Part shown: one piece after another, positions 14,801 through 23,034 of the stretch
Position numbering within the stretch: position 1 is the first letter of the stretch
Layout of the letters: every line of letters starts with the position of its first letter
Assembly (NCBI GenBank): GCA_965203435.1
Contig: CBDBCU010000008.1
Coordinates: 186,001-250,000, forward strand
Direction: 5' to 3'
DNA length: 64,000 nucleotides
Source of the DNA: CBDBCU01 sp965203435
GTDB lineage: Bacteria; Chloroflexota; Dehalococcoidia; Lucifugimonadales; UBA3495
Program-made: the position numbers and the translations under genes
The notes under the pieces: generated by a model
What the model was told of the DNA's origin: nothing
Databases searched by the model: none
What the model saw: the letters and a program-made list of their open reading frames with translations, nothing else

Positions 14801-15967
14801 ATGACCCTTGCCGACCGAATGTTGAACCTGGGTACCGAGACTGCCTTTGAGGTGCTGGCGAAAGCCCGCGCCCTGGAGGCCCAGGGGCAGGAAATCATCC
14901 ATCTGGAAATTGGCGAGCCGGACTTTGACACCCCCCGGCACATCGTGGGCGCCGGCATCCGGGCCTTGCAGGAGGGCTATACCCACTACGGCCCCACGCC
15001 GGGCCTGCCCGAACTGCGGGAAGCCATCGCCCGCAACAGCCGGGAAGTGCGCGGCATCAACACGGAACCGGGTCAAGTGGTGGTAACACCCGGGGCCAAG
15101 CCCATTATGTTCTATGTCATCCTGGCCCTGGCCCAGCCGGGGGTGGAAGTCATCTATCCCAATCCCGGCTTTCCCATCTACGAGTCGATGATCCGCTTTT
15201 CCGGGGCCACGCCGGTACCCATGCGTCTGCTCGAGGAAAAGGATTATCACCCGGATTTGGACGACCTGGCCGCCAACATCACCGACCGCACCCGGCTGAT
15301 TATCCTCAATTCCCCGGAAAATCCCTGCGGCTCCGCCCTGACCCGGGCCGAGCTGGAAACCATCGCCAACCTGGCCCGGGGGCGGGATTTGTATGTGCTG
15401 GCTGATGAAATTTACAAGGACATCCTCTATACCGGGGAACATCACAGCATCGCCGCCTTTCCCGACCTGGAAAAGCAGACCATCATCCTGGACGGCTTTT
15501 CCAAGAGTTATGCGATGACCGGTTGGCGGCTGGGCTACGGGATTATGCCGGAGGAACTGGTACCCCACATCACCCGGCTGGCGGTGAACAGCGTATCCTG
15601 CGCCGCCTCTTTCAGCCAGCGGGCCGCCATTGCCGCCCTGGACGGGCCGCAGGATGGGGTGCAGGAAATGACCGCCGAGTTTGCCCAGCGCCGCCGGCTG
15701 ATTACCGACGGCCTCCGCAACATTCCCGGCCTGCGCTGCCCGGAGCCGGAGGGGGCTTTTTACGCCTTTCCCAGCATCCAGGATACCGGCCTGAGCAGCG
15801 GCGAGTTTGAGGAGCGGGCTTTGCGCGAGGCCGGGGTCGCCCTGCTGTCCGGGTCGGCTTTCGGGCAATACGGCGAGGGCTATGTGCGCCTGTCCTACGC
15901 CAATTCCCAGGAAAACATCGGCAAAGCCCTGGAACGGCTGGCCGCCTTTGTGGGAAAGCTGGTTTAA
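14801..15967 (+). CDS. Class I PLP-dependent aminotransferase
   Basis: The 388-residue fold type I enzyme is related to aspartate/aromatic aminotransferases. Motifs are IIHLEIGEPDFDTP near the start, GLPELREAIA, VTPGAKPIMFYVILAL, LNSPENPCGSALT, DEIYKDILY, the PLP lysine K235 in LDGFSKSYAMTGWRLGY, and YVRLSYANSQENI at the end. The exact amino-acid substrate cannot be read from these motifs. It starts after GGAGGTTTTT. It follows the retropepsin gene by 65 bases on the same strand with no terminator between, so readthrough is possible. Confidence 0.92.
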   Translation: MTLADRMLNLGTETAFEVLAKARALEAQGQEIIHLEIGEPDFDTPRHIVGAGIRALQEGYTHYGPTPGLPELREAIARNSREVRGINTEPGQVVVTPGAKPIMFYVILALAQPGVEVIYPNPGFPIYESMIRFSGATPVPMRLLEEKDYHPDLDDLAANITDRTRLIILNSPENPCGSALTRAELETIANLARGRDLYVLADEIYKDILYTGEHHSIAAFPDLEKQTIILDGFSKSYAMTGWRLGYGIMPEELVPHITRLAVNSVSCAASFSQRAAIAALDGPQDGVQEMTAEFAQRRRLITDGLRNIPGLRCPEPEGAFYAFPSIQDTGLSSGEFEERALREAGVALLSGSAFGQYGEGYVRLSYANSQENIGKALERLAAFVGKLV

Positions 15968-15980
15968 GGGGGATAGGGGG

Positions 15981-16244
15981 TTAGCGGCCGGCGGCCGGAA
16001 AAGGCACCGGGATGGTACTTTCCAGCCGGGCCAGCCGTTCCCGGAAAGCGGCCGGGCTGATAATGCCCTCCCCCAGTTTCACCAGGGAAACATCCAGTTC
16101 ATCGGCCAGGCTGATCGCGACGGCGTCCCCGGAATCCAGGATAAGTTGGAGCTGGGCCACGACCCAATCCTCCAACGCGGCGGCATCGGCTGCGCCGGAC
16201 AGGTAGCGGCTCAGTTCAGCGTAGAGTTCTGCACGGAGGGACAT
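15981..16244 (-). CDS. Small hypothetical helical protein
   Basis: The 87-residue product starts at the ATG at 16244 (MSLRAELYAELSRYLSG); the open frame goes on upstream to 16358 through hairpin DNA, so the shorter form is preferred. The sequence is helical with acidic patches (LADELDVSLVKLGEGIISPAAFRERL). No family recognised. It is convergent with the aminotransferase gene, the two stops being only 13 bases apart. Its start region carries no good ribosome site, which lowers confidence. Confidence 0.5.
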   Translation of the reverse strand: MSLRAELYAELSRYLSGAADAAALEDWVVAQLQLILDSGDAVAISLADELDVSLVKLGEGIISPAAFRERLARLESTIPVPFPAAGR

Positions 16245-16291
16245 TGCTTTGCTATGGGGGTAGGCAAGGAATTGCGGCGGACAGCGCGAAA

Positions 16292-16340
16292 CCGGAAAGG
16301 GTTGCAATAGAAAGGGCGGCCTTGTCCGCCCCTTCCGGTT
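16292..16340. other. Long hairpin, third relative of the twin hairpins
   Basis: ACCGGAA (16291-16297) pairs with TTCCGGT (16333-16339), and inside it AAGGGCGG pairs with CCGCCCCTT. The strand between contains GTTGCAA (16301-16307), which recurs in the loops of the two hairpins just downstream. Confidence 0.6.
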
Positions 16341-16345
16341 TTCGG

Positions 16346-16405
16346 CCCGGGGTTGCAAGCAAACCCGGGGTGGTCAGAAATCCCAAGGTTGCAAGCAAAC
16401 TTGGG
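16346..16405. promoter_or_regulatory. Twin hairpins with identical loops and different stems
   Basis: Hairpin 1 has stem CCCGGG/CCCGGG (16346-16351, 16364-16369). Hairpin 2 has stem CCCAAG/CTTGGG (16382-16387, 16400-16405). Both have the same 12-base loop GTTGCAAGCAAA, and they repeat at exactly 36 bases. Stem changes are compensated on both sides. They lie in the 332-base gap between the divergent gene ending at 15981 and the leader ORF of the restriction-modification genes. The nature of the structure is unknown. Confidence 0.75.
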
Positions 16406-16576
16406 GAGGTCATATCCGCAATATACTCCTAAAGATGCCCTTTGTCAAGCGGCCGCCCCCCCAGTTGCCGCCACGGGAAACCGGCGCTATATTTCAGCCG
16501 GGAAGTTTTTGCCCAGCTTTGCCCATTCCTGGAAACCCGGCTTGGAAACTTTGGCTTTGGCCGGCGGGAGGTCCTA

Positions 16577-16687
16577 ATGACGAACCAGCCGCAGTTCGAG
16601 GGTATGGATCCGGTTCTTGGGCGGATGCATGAGCAGACCTTTAACATTGCCCTGGCCAGCCCCCTTTATTATCCGCCCGGCAACTGA
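16577..16687 (+). CDS. 36-residue leader ORF upstream of the methyltransferase
   Basis: ATG at 16577 follows CGGGAGGTCCTA, a good ribosome site six bases upstream, and opens a 36-codon frame (MTNQPQFEGMDPVLGRMHEQ..., ending SPLYYPPGN). It sits 36 bases before the methyltransferase start on the same strand. A small controller-like or attenuating leader is possible, but it is too short for a standard C-protein helix-turn-helix and no family is recognised. Confidence 0.45.
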   Translation: MTNQPQFEGMDPVLGRMHEQTFNIALASPLYYPPGN

Positions 16688-16723
16688 TATGATAGGCCAA
16701 ACCTTACCGGGGGCGGGCGCGGT

Positions 16724-18025
16724 TTGACTATTGCAATGCCGGCGACGGCGGAAAGGGAACGGGCGCGGCTGGAAAGCCGTTTCCACTCCCGGATGACCGA
16801 GGATTTTGACCTGGGGCGGCTGGTTTCCTACGGCGGCAACAAGAAAATCCCCTTTCTCCGCTTGTACCGCTACAAGGAAGCCTTTTCCACCCAGTTGGTC
16901 AATCACTTTCTGGACGGCTTTGCGGCGTCTCCGGCCGACCGGGTATTGGATCCCTTTGCCGGATTGGGGACTACCCTGTTCACCGCTATGCTACGGGATA
17001 TTCCGTCCGTAGGCATTGACCGCCTGCCGGTGGCGGCCTTTGCGGCGGCGACTCTGCCCCAGTTTCTGTCCCTGGAACCGGGCAGTCTGCAAGATGCCTT
17101 TGAGCAGCTGGCCGCGACGGTGGACGGCTGCCCGCTGGCCCCGGTCGCTGCCGATGTTCCCATTATGGGCGTAGCCTTTGACCCGGCAGTTCTGCATCGC
17201 CTCCGCCAGTGGAAAAGCGCCATCGACGGCTGGACGGACGAAAGGCAGGATCCGCTGAAACTGCTTTTCTTTGCCATCCTCGAGGATACCAGCTACACCG
17301 TCAAGGACGGGCAGTTTCTGCGGCTGCGGCGGGACAAGATTCCCCAAGATCCGGATACGGCCTTTCGGCAAAAAATAGCCGAAGCGGAACAGGATTTAAC
17401 CGCCGCCCCTTCCGATGGTATCCATTGCTATCCGTCCCAACGGGCGTTGCCGCAAGTTATCCTGGGCGATACCCGGGGTCTGGACGACGGGGATTGGGCT
17501 GCGGCCCCGACGCTGTTGATTACCTCGCCGCCTTACGCCAATCGCTACGATTACACCCGCAGCTACTGCCTGGAATTGTGCTTTGATTTTGTGCGGGATT
17601 TTGCCGAATTGCGCGCCCTGCGCCACAGCATTTTGCGCTCCCACATCGAATCCAAAATCGCCCTGGAGGATTACCCCAATCATCCGGCTTTGGATGAAGT
17701 GCTGGCCGCCCTGAGTCGCAAAAGCCTGAACAATGCCCGCATCCCCGCTATGCTGACCGCCTATTTTGTGGATTTGGAAAAGGCGATCCGGGAATGGCGG
17801 CGGGTATTGGCCCCGGGATCGCCGGTGGCTCTGGTGGTGGACAATGTGCGCTTTGAGGGGGAAATGATTCCGGTGGATTTAATCCTGTCGGAGTTGGCGG
17901 AAAGGCACGGTTTCCGCGCCGAGCAGGTCATCGTGGCCCGCTACAAGGGCAACAGTTCCCAGCAGATGGGCAAGTACGGACGAGCGCCGGTGCGGGAAAG
18001 CATCCTGGTTTGGAGGAAAGAATGA
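16724..18025 (+). CDS. Type II DNA methyltransferase (amino-methylating, probably N4-cytosine)
   Basis: The 433-residue product has the AdoMet motif DPFAGLGTTLFTA (D76) and the catalytic motif TSPPYANRYDY (residues 267-277). TSPPY-type motif IV is typical of N4-cytosine enzymes and some N6-adenine enzymes. The order is motif I first, motif IV about 190 residues later, with the probable target-recognition region between them. The start is TTG at 16724 (MTIAMPATAE); an in-frame ATG at 16736 is the alternative. The stop overlaps the next ATG by four bases (ATGA), coupling it to the endonuclease. It should protect the host sites cut by that enzyme. Confidence 0.9.
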   Translation: MTIAMPATAERERARLESRFHSRMTEDFDLGRLVSYGGNKKIPFLRLYRYKEAFSTQLVNHFLDGFAASPADRVLDPFAGLGTTLFTAMLRDIPSVGIDRLPVAAFAAATLPQFLSLEPGSLQDAFEQLAATVDGCPLAPVAADVPIMGVAFDPAVLHRLRQWKSAIDGWTDERQDPLKLLFFAILEDTSYTVKDGQFLRLRRDKIPQDPDTAFRQKIAEAEQDLTAAPSDGIHCYPSQRALPQVILGDTRGLDDGDWAAAPTLLITSPPYANRYDYTRSYCLELCFDFVRDFAELRALRHSILRSHIESKIALEDYPNHPALDEVLAALSRKSLNNARIPAMLTAYFVDLEKAIREWRRVLAPGSPVALVVDNVRFEGEMIPVDLILSELAERHGFRAEQVIVARYKGNSSQQMGKYGRAPVRESILVWRKE

Positions 18026-19017
18026 CTACGCCGTCCCCGGAGGACAAAGCCTTGCAGCGGGAAGCGGAACAAGCCCGCTATGCCCTGCGGTCGTCCTATT
18101 ACTATCGGATGTACGGCCAGTGGGACGGCTTGCTGGAGCTGCTCGATAGCGTCGGCAATCCCGATTGGGCCGACCGGGCTGAATGGGGCATTGCGGAAAG
18201 GGCTTGGGCGCAGGTTCAGCAGGCCGGTGCCGCCCCGGTCAGCGTGTTCTGCCATCCCGAAGTCATCGCGGCGCAGCCTCGGTTGATTGCCTACTATCGC
18301 GGCTTGGCGCTGCTGCCGCAAAAGGGTATGCAGCTGCTGGCGGTCAATACCGCCAATCTGGAGGAGGGCCGGGGCCGGTTGAACGCCGCCCGGGCCGGCC
18401 GCATTGCCGTCACGGTCAACAGCCTGATCAGTGCCCTGATTGACGCCGACCCCCATTGGCAGTTGAGCAAATCCCACACCGCCGCCCTGCTCAACCTGGG
18501 TTCGCAAATCAACGGTTCTTGGCGCAACGAGGTGGGCAGCGAGGGCGGGCGGCAGGTAAAGCAGCTGCTGATGGCTTTCGCCTGGCAGCGGGAAGTGGTT
18601 GCCGGTATGCTACTGGACGACGGTTCTGAAGTGGCCCCCGGCCCGGCTGTGGCTGAGCAGTCGGTTCGGGAACTGCGCTTGACCAATGGCAGTACCATTG
18701 CTTTCAGCAGCGAGCCGGATGTGGCCCTGCGGGACGCTCACGGCCACCTGGTCGGCACCGTGGAAATCAAGTACGGATTAGACCCGGCGGCGGCCCTGGA
18801 ACGGTATGGCGCGGCCAAGAAATCTTTTGAGGAGGCCATCCGGGAAAATACCCGGGTGTCCAATGTGTATTTAGCCAGCTGCGTAACCCCGGAAGTGCGC
18901 CGCCGCATTGCCAGCGACCGGGTAGTCAACGCCGATTTCAACTTGACCGAAGTTCTCAATGACAGCGGGAAACGGGAGGAGTTTCTGAACTATATCCGCC
19001 GCTTGCTGGAGCTGTAG
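18022..19017 (+). CDS. Type II restriction endonuclease, XcyI/Cfr9I-like
   Basis: The 331-residue product has a PD-(D/E)xK core: EPDVAL with D233, then VGTVEIKYG with E248 and K250. The N-terminal part (SSYYYRMYGQWDGLLELLDSVGNP, FCHPEVIAAQPRLIAYYRGLALLPQKG) resembles the XcyI family, whose known members cut CCCGGG. I recall that similarity rather than compute it, so the specificity is tentative. It is coupled to the methyltransferase by a four-base overlap. The CCCGGG hexamer is common in this window, so if this is the specificity, protection must rely on methylation. Confidence 0.78.
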   Translation: MTTPSPEDKALQREAEQARYALRSSYYYRMYGQWDGLLELLDSVGNPDWADRAEWGIAERAWAQVQQAGAAPVSVFCHPEVIAAQPRLIAYYRGLALLPQKGMQLLAVNTANLEEGRGRLNAARAGRIAVTVNSLISALIDADPHWQLSKSHTAALLNLGSQINGSWRNEVGSEGGRQVKQLLMAFAWQREVVAGMLLDDGSEVAPGPAVAEQSVRELRLTNGSTIAFSSEPDVALRDAHGHLVGTVEIKYGLDPAAALERYGAAKKSFEEAIRENTRVSNVYLASCVTPEVRRRIASDRVVNADFNLTEVLNDSGKREEFLNYIRRLLEL

Positions 19018-19172
19018 CGGCGCGGCCCTAAGGCGGGCTTTGGGCTTGCGGGGGTTGTGGGGTCTGATGGCAAAACCCCAGATGCAAAATCCCCCAACTG
19101 GCGCTATACTATTCCCCAAGCAATTTTTATTGGCGGGGACGGCTGCTTTGGCGCGGCCGCAGGAGTTGGCAG

Positions 19173-20306
19173 ATGGATTTGGGGCTGAGCGAAATTCAGC
19201 AGATGCTCAAGAACAGCGCCCGGGAGTTTCTGGCCCAGGAATGTCCCTTGACCTTGGTGCGGGAAATGGAGGCGGAGGAACGCGGCTATACCGATGAGCT
19301 GTGGCGGCAGTTGGCCGGCCTCGGCTGGACGGGGGTAGCCTTTCCCGAGCAGTACGGCGGCACCGGCGGCGATTTTCTGGACTTGGCCGTCCTCCTCGAG
19401 GAAACCGGCCGCGCCTTGCTGCCCGGCCCCTTTTTCGCCACCGTCGTCCTCGGCGGCCTGACCATCCTGGAAGCCGGCTCCGCCGCGCAGAAACAGGAAA
19501 TCCTGCCCGGCCTGTGCAGCGGTCAGTTGCTGCTGACCCTGGCCCTGACCGAGGCCAGCGCTACCTATGAACCCTGGGGAATTGCCACTACCGCCACCCG
19601 GGAGGGCGGCGCTTTCCGCATCGACGGGGCTAAACTCTTTGTCCCCCAGGCCCATACCGCCGACTTGTTGCTGGTCGCCGCCCGCACTGCCGAATCCGCC
19701 GACCCGGCTCAAGGCATAACCCTTTTCCTGATCCCGGCTAATTCCGCCGGCTTGACCATCAACCCACTGGCGACCATATCCGCCGACCGCCAGTGCGAGG
19801 TCATCCTCGAAGGCGTACAAGCGCCGGCCGCCGCCGTGCTGGGCGCAGTAGATGCGGGTTGGCCTATCCTTCAGCGGGCTTTGCAGCGGGCGGTGGCCGG
19901 CCAATGTCTGGAAATGCTGGGCGGGGCCGCGGCGGTCTTGGAAATGACCGTGGAATACGCCAAGCAGCGCACGCAATTCGGCCGGCCGGTGGGAACTTTC
20001 CAAGCCGTCCAGCACCATTGCGCCAATATGGCGACCGATGTAGAGGGCTGCCGTCATATTGCCTATCAAGCGGCTTGGAAAATAGCCTCGGGAGAGCCGG
20101 CCGAGCGGGAAGTGGCCATGGCTAAAGCCTGGGTCAGCAGCGCCTATCAGCGGGTTTGCAATCTGGCGCATCAGTGTCATGGGGCCATCGGCTTTACCAA
20201 AGAGCATGACTTGCAGCTTTACACCCGCCGGGCCAAGGTGCAGGAACTTTCCTACGGCGATGCGAACTGGCACAAGGAAACGGCCCTGCGGCATATCGCG
20301 GCCTAG
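19173..20306 (+). CDS. Acyl-CoA dehydrogenase family protein
   Basis: The 377-residue flavoprotein has the three-domain layout of the family. An N-terminal helical domain (FLAQECPL..., GVAFPEQYGGTGGDFLDLAVLLEETGR) is followed by the middle beta domain (LALTEASATYEPWGI; IDGAKLFVPQAHTADLLLVAART). The C-terminal helical domain shows KQRTQFGRPVGTFQAVQHHCANM and HQCHGAIGFTKEHDLQLYTRRAK. It should oxidise an acyl-CoA thioester and pass electrons to ETF; the substrate is unknown. The gene stands alone, with no thiolase, hydratase or ligase nearby. The ATG at 19173 has GCAGGAG upstream. Confidence 0.92.
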   Translation: MDLGLSEIQQMLKNSAREFLAQECPLTLVREMEAEERGYTDELWRQLAGLGWTGVAFPEQYGGTGGDFLDLAVLLEETGRALLPGPFFATVVLGGLTILEAGSAAQKQEILPGLCSGQLLLTLALTEASATYEPWGIATTATREGGAFRIDGAKLFVPQAHTADLLLVAARTAESADPAQGITLFLIPANSAGLTINPLATISADRQCEVILEGVQAPAAAVLGAVDAGWPILQRALQRAVAGQCLEMLGGAAAVLEMTVEYAKQRTQFGRPVGTFQAVQHHCANMATDVEGCRHIAYQAAWKIASGEPAEREVAMAKAWVSSAYQRVCNLAHQCHGAIGFTKEHDLQLYTRRAKVQELSYGDANWHKETALRHIAA

Positions 20307-20313
20307 CCCCCTT

Positions 20314-20700
20314 CCGTTCATCCTTCAACGATGTTCAGGATGAACGGAAGGGGGGACGAAAACTGCCAAATTCGTTCCGCTCATCCTGAACTCCGTTGAA
20401 GGATGGGGCGACAGGGGGACGGAAACCGCCCGGCCCCATCCGCTCATCCTGAACTCCGTTGAAGGATGGGGCGGCAGGGGGACTGAAACCGCTAGCACCA
20501 ATCCGCTCATCCTGAACAGCGTTGAAGGACGAGCGGAATGGGGATGAAACCGCCCGGCCCCTTCCGTTCATCCTGAACATCGTTGAAGGATGGGGCGGAA
20601 ATGGGACGAAACCGCTAGCCCCCCCTTCCGTTCATCCTTCAACAAGTTCAGGACGAGCGGAATGGGGGACGGAAACCGCCAGACCAGTCCGGCCCGGCGG
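20314..20700. repeat. Family B tandem array, about 63-bp period
   Basis: This fills the gap 20307-20717. The unit TCATCCTGAAC(..)CGTTGAAGGATG starts at 20381, 20444, 20507, 20568 and 20632, with a further inverted copy at each edge. Between the cores is a conserved GGGGGACGGAAACCGCCCGGCC-like segment. No gene seen, and it is not a CRISPR: the spacers are also conserved. Confidence 0.9.
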
Positions 20701-20717
20701 CCGGGAAAGGAATCGCA

Positions 20718-21068
20718 ATGACTACCAGCAGCGATTGCATTTTCTGCGGCATTGCCCGCAATCCGACCCATGCGGCGCCCATCTATCGGGACGAGCAGGT
20801 CTTTGCCCTGCGCGACATCCACCCGCAAGCCCCCGTCCACCTGCTGCTGATTCCCAATATGCACCTGAACTCCCTGGCCTACATCGGGCCGGGGCAAGTG
20901 CCATTGATGGGGCATCTCTTTGTGGTGGCCGAGGAACTGGCCCGGCGGGAGGGCGTCACCGGCAGCGGCTATCGGCTGGCGCTGAACCAGGGCGCGGACG
21001 CCGCCCAAACCATTGCCCACCTGCATCTGCATCTGCTGGGCGGCCGCCCCTTGCAAGGGATGGGTTAG
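20718..21068 (+). CDS. HIT family protein (HinT-like)
   Basis: The 116-residue protein has the zinc-like CIFCGIARNPTHAAPIYRDE start, DIHPQAPVHLLLIPNMHLNSL in the middle, and the histidine triad HLHLHLLGGRPLQGMG at the end. HinT-type HIT proteins hydrolyse adenosine phosphoramidates and related nucleotide conjugates in the cytoplasm. The length is normal for the family. The next gene, a YqeK-like HD phosphohydrolase, starts four bases after the stop, so the two are co-transcribed. Both act on nucleotide-type substrates, which makes a shared nucleotide clean-up role plausible. Confidence 0.94.
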   Translation: MTTSSDCIFCGIARNPTHAAPIYRDEQVFALRDIHPQAPVHLLLIPNMHLNSLAYIGPGQVPLMGHLFVVAEELARREGVTGSGYRLALNQGADAAQTIAHLHLHLLGGRPLQGMG

Positions 21069-21072
21069 GCGG

Positions 21073-21708
21073 ATGGCAAGGGCAACGATGGCGGCCGCGG
21101 ATCTGGCCCGCCGCATCCAACGGCGGGTGGATAATTTGCCGCCCAAGCTGCAAGCCCATATCGCCCGGGCCCAAGAGGTGGCCCGGGAACTGGCCCCGTA
21201 CCATAATGTCCCCCCGGAGCAGGCCGCCCTGGGCCTTTTGGCCCACGATGTAGCCCGGGCGATGTCGGGGTCGGAACTGCTGCACTGCGCCGCCCAATTC
21301 GCCCTGCCGATAGGCATAGTTGACCGGCGGGTTCCGGTGCTGCTGCACGGGCCGGTCGGCGCGGAAATCCTGCGCCGGGAGGAGGGTTTGACCGCCGCCG
21401 GGGAGGATGGGGATAGTGATAGTGATTGGGGGGAATTGTACCAAGCCGTTTATTGGCACACCACCGCCCATCCCGGCTTGGACCCTATGGGCAAGGTAGT
21501 GTTTCTGGCGGACAAGCTCGACCCCAACAAGCTGAAAAAGTATCCCTACCAACCCCGGCTAATGGAATTGGCCCGGGAAAACCTGGACGCCGCCCTCCTG
21601 GAATTTCTGACCCGCCAGATAATTGACTTGACCGGCCGCGGCCTGCTGGTGCATCCGATGATGGTCAAAACCTGCAACGCCCTGCTGGCAACCGGGGCGG
21701 CGGATTAA
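21073..21708 (+). CDS. YqeK-like HD-domain phosphohydrolase
   Basis: The 211-residue protein has the YqeK pattern of a metal-dependent HD hydrolase: HIARAQEVARELA, then LGLLAHDVARAM with the HD pair, VLLHGPVGAEIL, and HTTAHPGLDPMGKVVFLADKLDPNK. YqeK enzymes cleave diadenosine tetraphosphate symmetrically. Compared with the textbook motif HTTG, this has HTTA, and an acidic insert EDGDSDSDWG lies before that motif. The start is ATG 21073, although the frame remains open upstream inside the HIT gene. It is linked to the HIT gene by a four-base gap. Confidence 0.86.
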   Translation: MARATMAAADLARRIQRRVDNLPPKLQAHIARAQEVARELAPYHNVPPEQAALGLLAHDVARAMSGSELLHCAAQFALPIGIVDRRVPVLLHGPVGAEILRREEGLTAAGEDGDSDSDWGELYQAVYWHTTAHPGLDPMGKVVFLADKLDPNKLKKYPYQPRLMELARENLDAALLEFLTRQIIDLTGRGLLVHPMMVKTCNALLATGAAD

Positions 21709-21760
21709 GCGGGCTAATCGGGATGGCCGCCGCCCGTTTGTTGGCAGCTTGGGCGGCCGG

Positions 21761-22051
21761 TTAAGCGGGTTGGCCGCCCTCCGCCGGCGCGTTGCCGTTC
21801 TGCGCCAATTCCGGGAAAAGGTAGGGCCGCAGTAGCCGGGCGGCGTGTTCCAGGGTCATCCCCACCACCTCGCCCTCCTCGGCTAGGCTGGCCCCGCTCA
21901 GCTCGGCGGTAAGGTATTCCGCCACCGTCGCGCCATAGCCGGCCGGCAATCCGTTGTGCAGGGTCAGCGTATCCGATTCCCGGTCGTAACAGATATGCAG
22001 TTTCGGGTCGTTGGCTAGGGGGATTTTGACTTCCGGGTTAAGTTGGGTCAT
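21761..22051 (-). CDS. DUF2283-like small protein
   Basis: The 96-residue protein carries LHICYDRESDTLTLHNGLPA and later EEGEVVGMTLEHAARLLRPYLF. This resembles the YDxExDxLyi...D.dGeVvGiei layout of DUF2283. DUF2283 proteins are short, of unknown function, and often near toxin-antitoxin genes. The C-terminal 20 residues are a low-complexity extension (AQNGNAPAEGGQPA). It converges with the YqeK gene, with a GC-rich stem (about 21725-21760) between the stops as a possible shared terminator. The family assignment is moderate. Confidence 0.62.
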   Translation of the reverse strand: MTQLNPEVKIPLANDPKLHICYDRESDTLTLHNGLPAGYGATVAEYLTAELSGASLAEEGEVVGMTLEHAARLLRPYLFPELAQNGNAPAEGGQPA

Positions 22052-22139
22052 TTTGTCCCTCTTGTAGCAACACTTGGAACAGCTTTAATCGATGCCGGAA
22101 TTATACCAGGGCCGGGGCGGCATAGCCATAGGAAAAACG

Positions 22140-22230
22140 CCGCTCGGGCATTTCTGGATTCCCGCTTGCGCGGGAATGACGGTAGAGGGGCAGTAGGAAG
22201 GATGATGTAGCCGGGCAATTCCTTGCCCGG
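22140..22230. repeat. Family A half copy and a perfect 8-bp hairpin
   Basis: The half copy TTCTGGATTCCCGCTTGCGC lies at about 22150-22180. After it CCGGGCAA (22211-22218) and TTGCCCGG (22223-22230) form a perfect hairpin with loop TTCC. The hairpin ends 42 bases before the PaREP1 gene, just ahead of a TACAAT-like box. Confidence 0.7.
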
Positions 22231-22271
22231 TATGTTACAATACCGCTGATTTAGACGGGAGGCATTTCTTT

Positions 22272-22823
22272 ATGACGCTGCCTTTGGATACGGCTCCCGG
22301 CCCGTCGCCGGATGCCGAAGCGGTTCGCAATGCGGGAATCTGCGCGGAGCTGCTGACGGCGGCCCGGGAGGAATTGGCCGCCGGCGATTTGCTGCAAGCC
22401 TCGGAAAAGGTTTGGGGCGCGGCGGCCTTTGCGGTCAAGGCCGTGGCGGAAAGGCGCCGCTGGTTCAGCGAAGCGGATTGGAAACTGCGCCGGGCCGCGG
22501 AAGTTATCGCCGCCGAACGGGACGACCTTAACATTATTCGCTGCTATGTCCATGCCCGGGACGCGCACTTTAACTTTTACCGCCACGAGTACGGCGCGAA
22601 AACGCTGGGAATGGCCCTAGAATCGGCGGCGGAGTTGGCGGCGGCGCTACTGCCGACCCTGGCCGACGATTACCAGCCGCCCTATGTCGACGCCGCCACG
22701 GAAGCCAGCATCCGCTCCTTGGAATCGCCGACCAGCGACCCGGATCGGGATCGGTTGACTAACGGACGGCCGCCGATAGAGGAACGGCCGCCGGTAAAGC
22801 CGCCGGGGCGGTTAGGTCAGTAA
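22272..22823 (+). CDS. PaREP1/HEPN-like protein
   Basis: The 183-residue protein shows the PaREP1 pattern. AREELAAGDLLQASEKVWGAAAFAVKAVAERR is the core helix pair, followed by CYVHARDAHFNFYRHEY. PaREP1 proteins are HEPN-like helical proteins, first known from archaea and later seen in Chloroflexota, whose function is not settled. The C-terminal 35 residues are Pro/Arg-rich and probably disordered. A second member of the family is encoded at 58033-58578. No nucleotidyltransferase partner lies beside it, so a toxin role is not supported here. Confidence 0.75.
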   Translation: MTLPLDTAPGPSPDAEAVRNAGICAELLTAAREELAAGDLLQASEKVWGAAAFAVKAVAERRRWFSEADWKLRRAAEVIAAERDDLNIIRCYVHARDAHFNFYRHEYGAKTLGMALESAAELAAALLPTLADDYQPPYVDAATEASIRSLESPTSDPDRDRLTNGRPPIEERPPVKPPGRLGQ

Positions 22824-22883
22824 CGGGGGCAGCCATCCCTACCGCCATACCCCCGGCCGCCGCAACCTCCTTCCCACGCAGTA

Positions 22884-22992
22884 ACACCGTCATTCCCGCG
22901 TAAGCGGGAATCCCGCTGTGGCTTACCAAGACTGCGGCGGCATAAGGCAGTACCGTTTTGGATTCCCGCTTGCGCGGGAATGACGGTAGGGG
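22884..22992. repeat. Family A inverted pair
   Basis: A complete pair between the convergent PaREP1 and SDR genes, with arms around CATTCCCGCGTAAGCGGGAA and ATTCCCGCTTGCGCGGGAAT. Confidence 0.85.
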
Positions 22993-23034
22993 AACCGCAA
23001 ACCGCCTTTCGGCAAATACAAGCCTTTGACCGCC

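Noticed and set aside
16346..16405. The twin hairpins as integron attC sites or terminators
   Set aside because: There are no R/L boxes, no integrase gene and no T-run; the equal loops point to something else.
20314..20700. Possible CRISPR array
   Set aside because: Spacers are as conserved as the repeats, the period is about 63 bases, and no cas gene or leader was seen. The same holds for 27691-28196.
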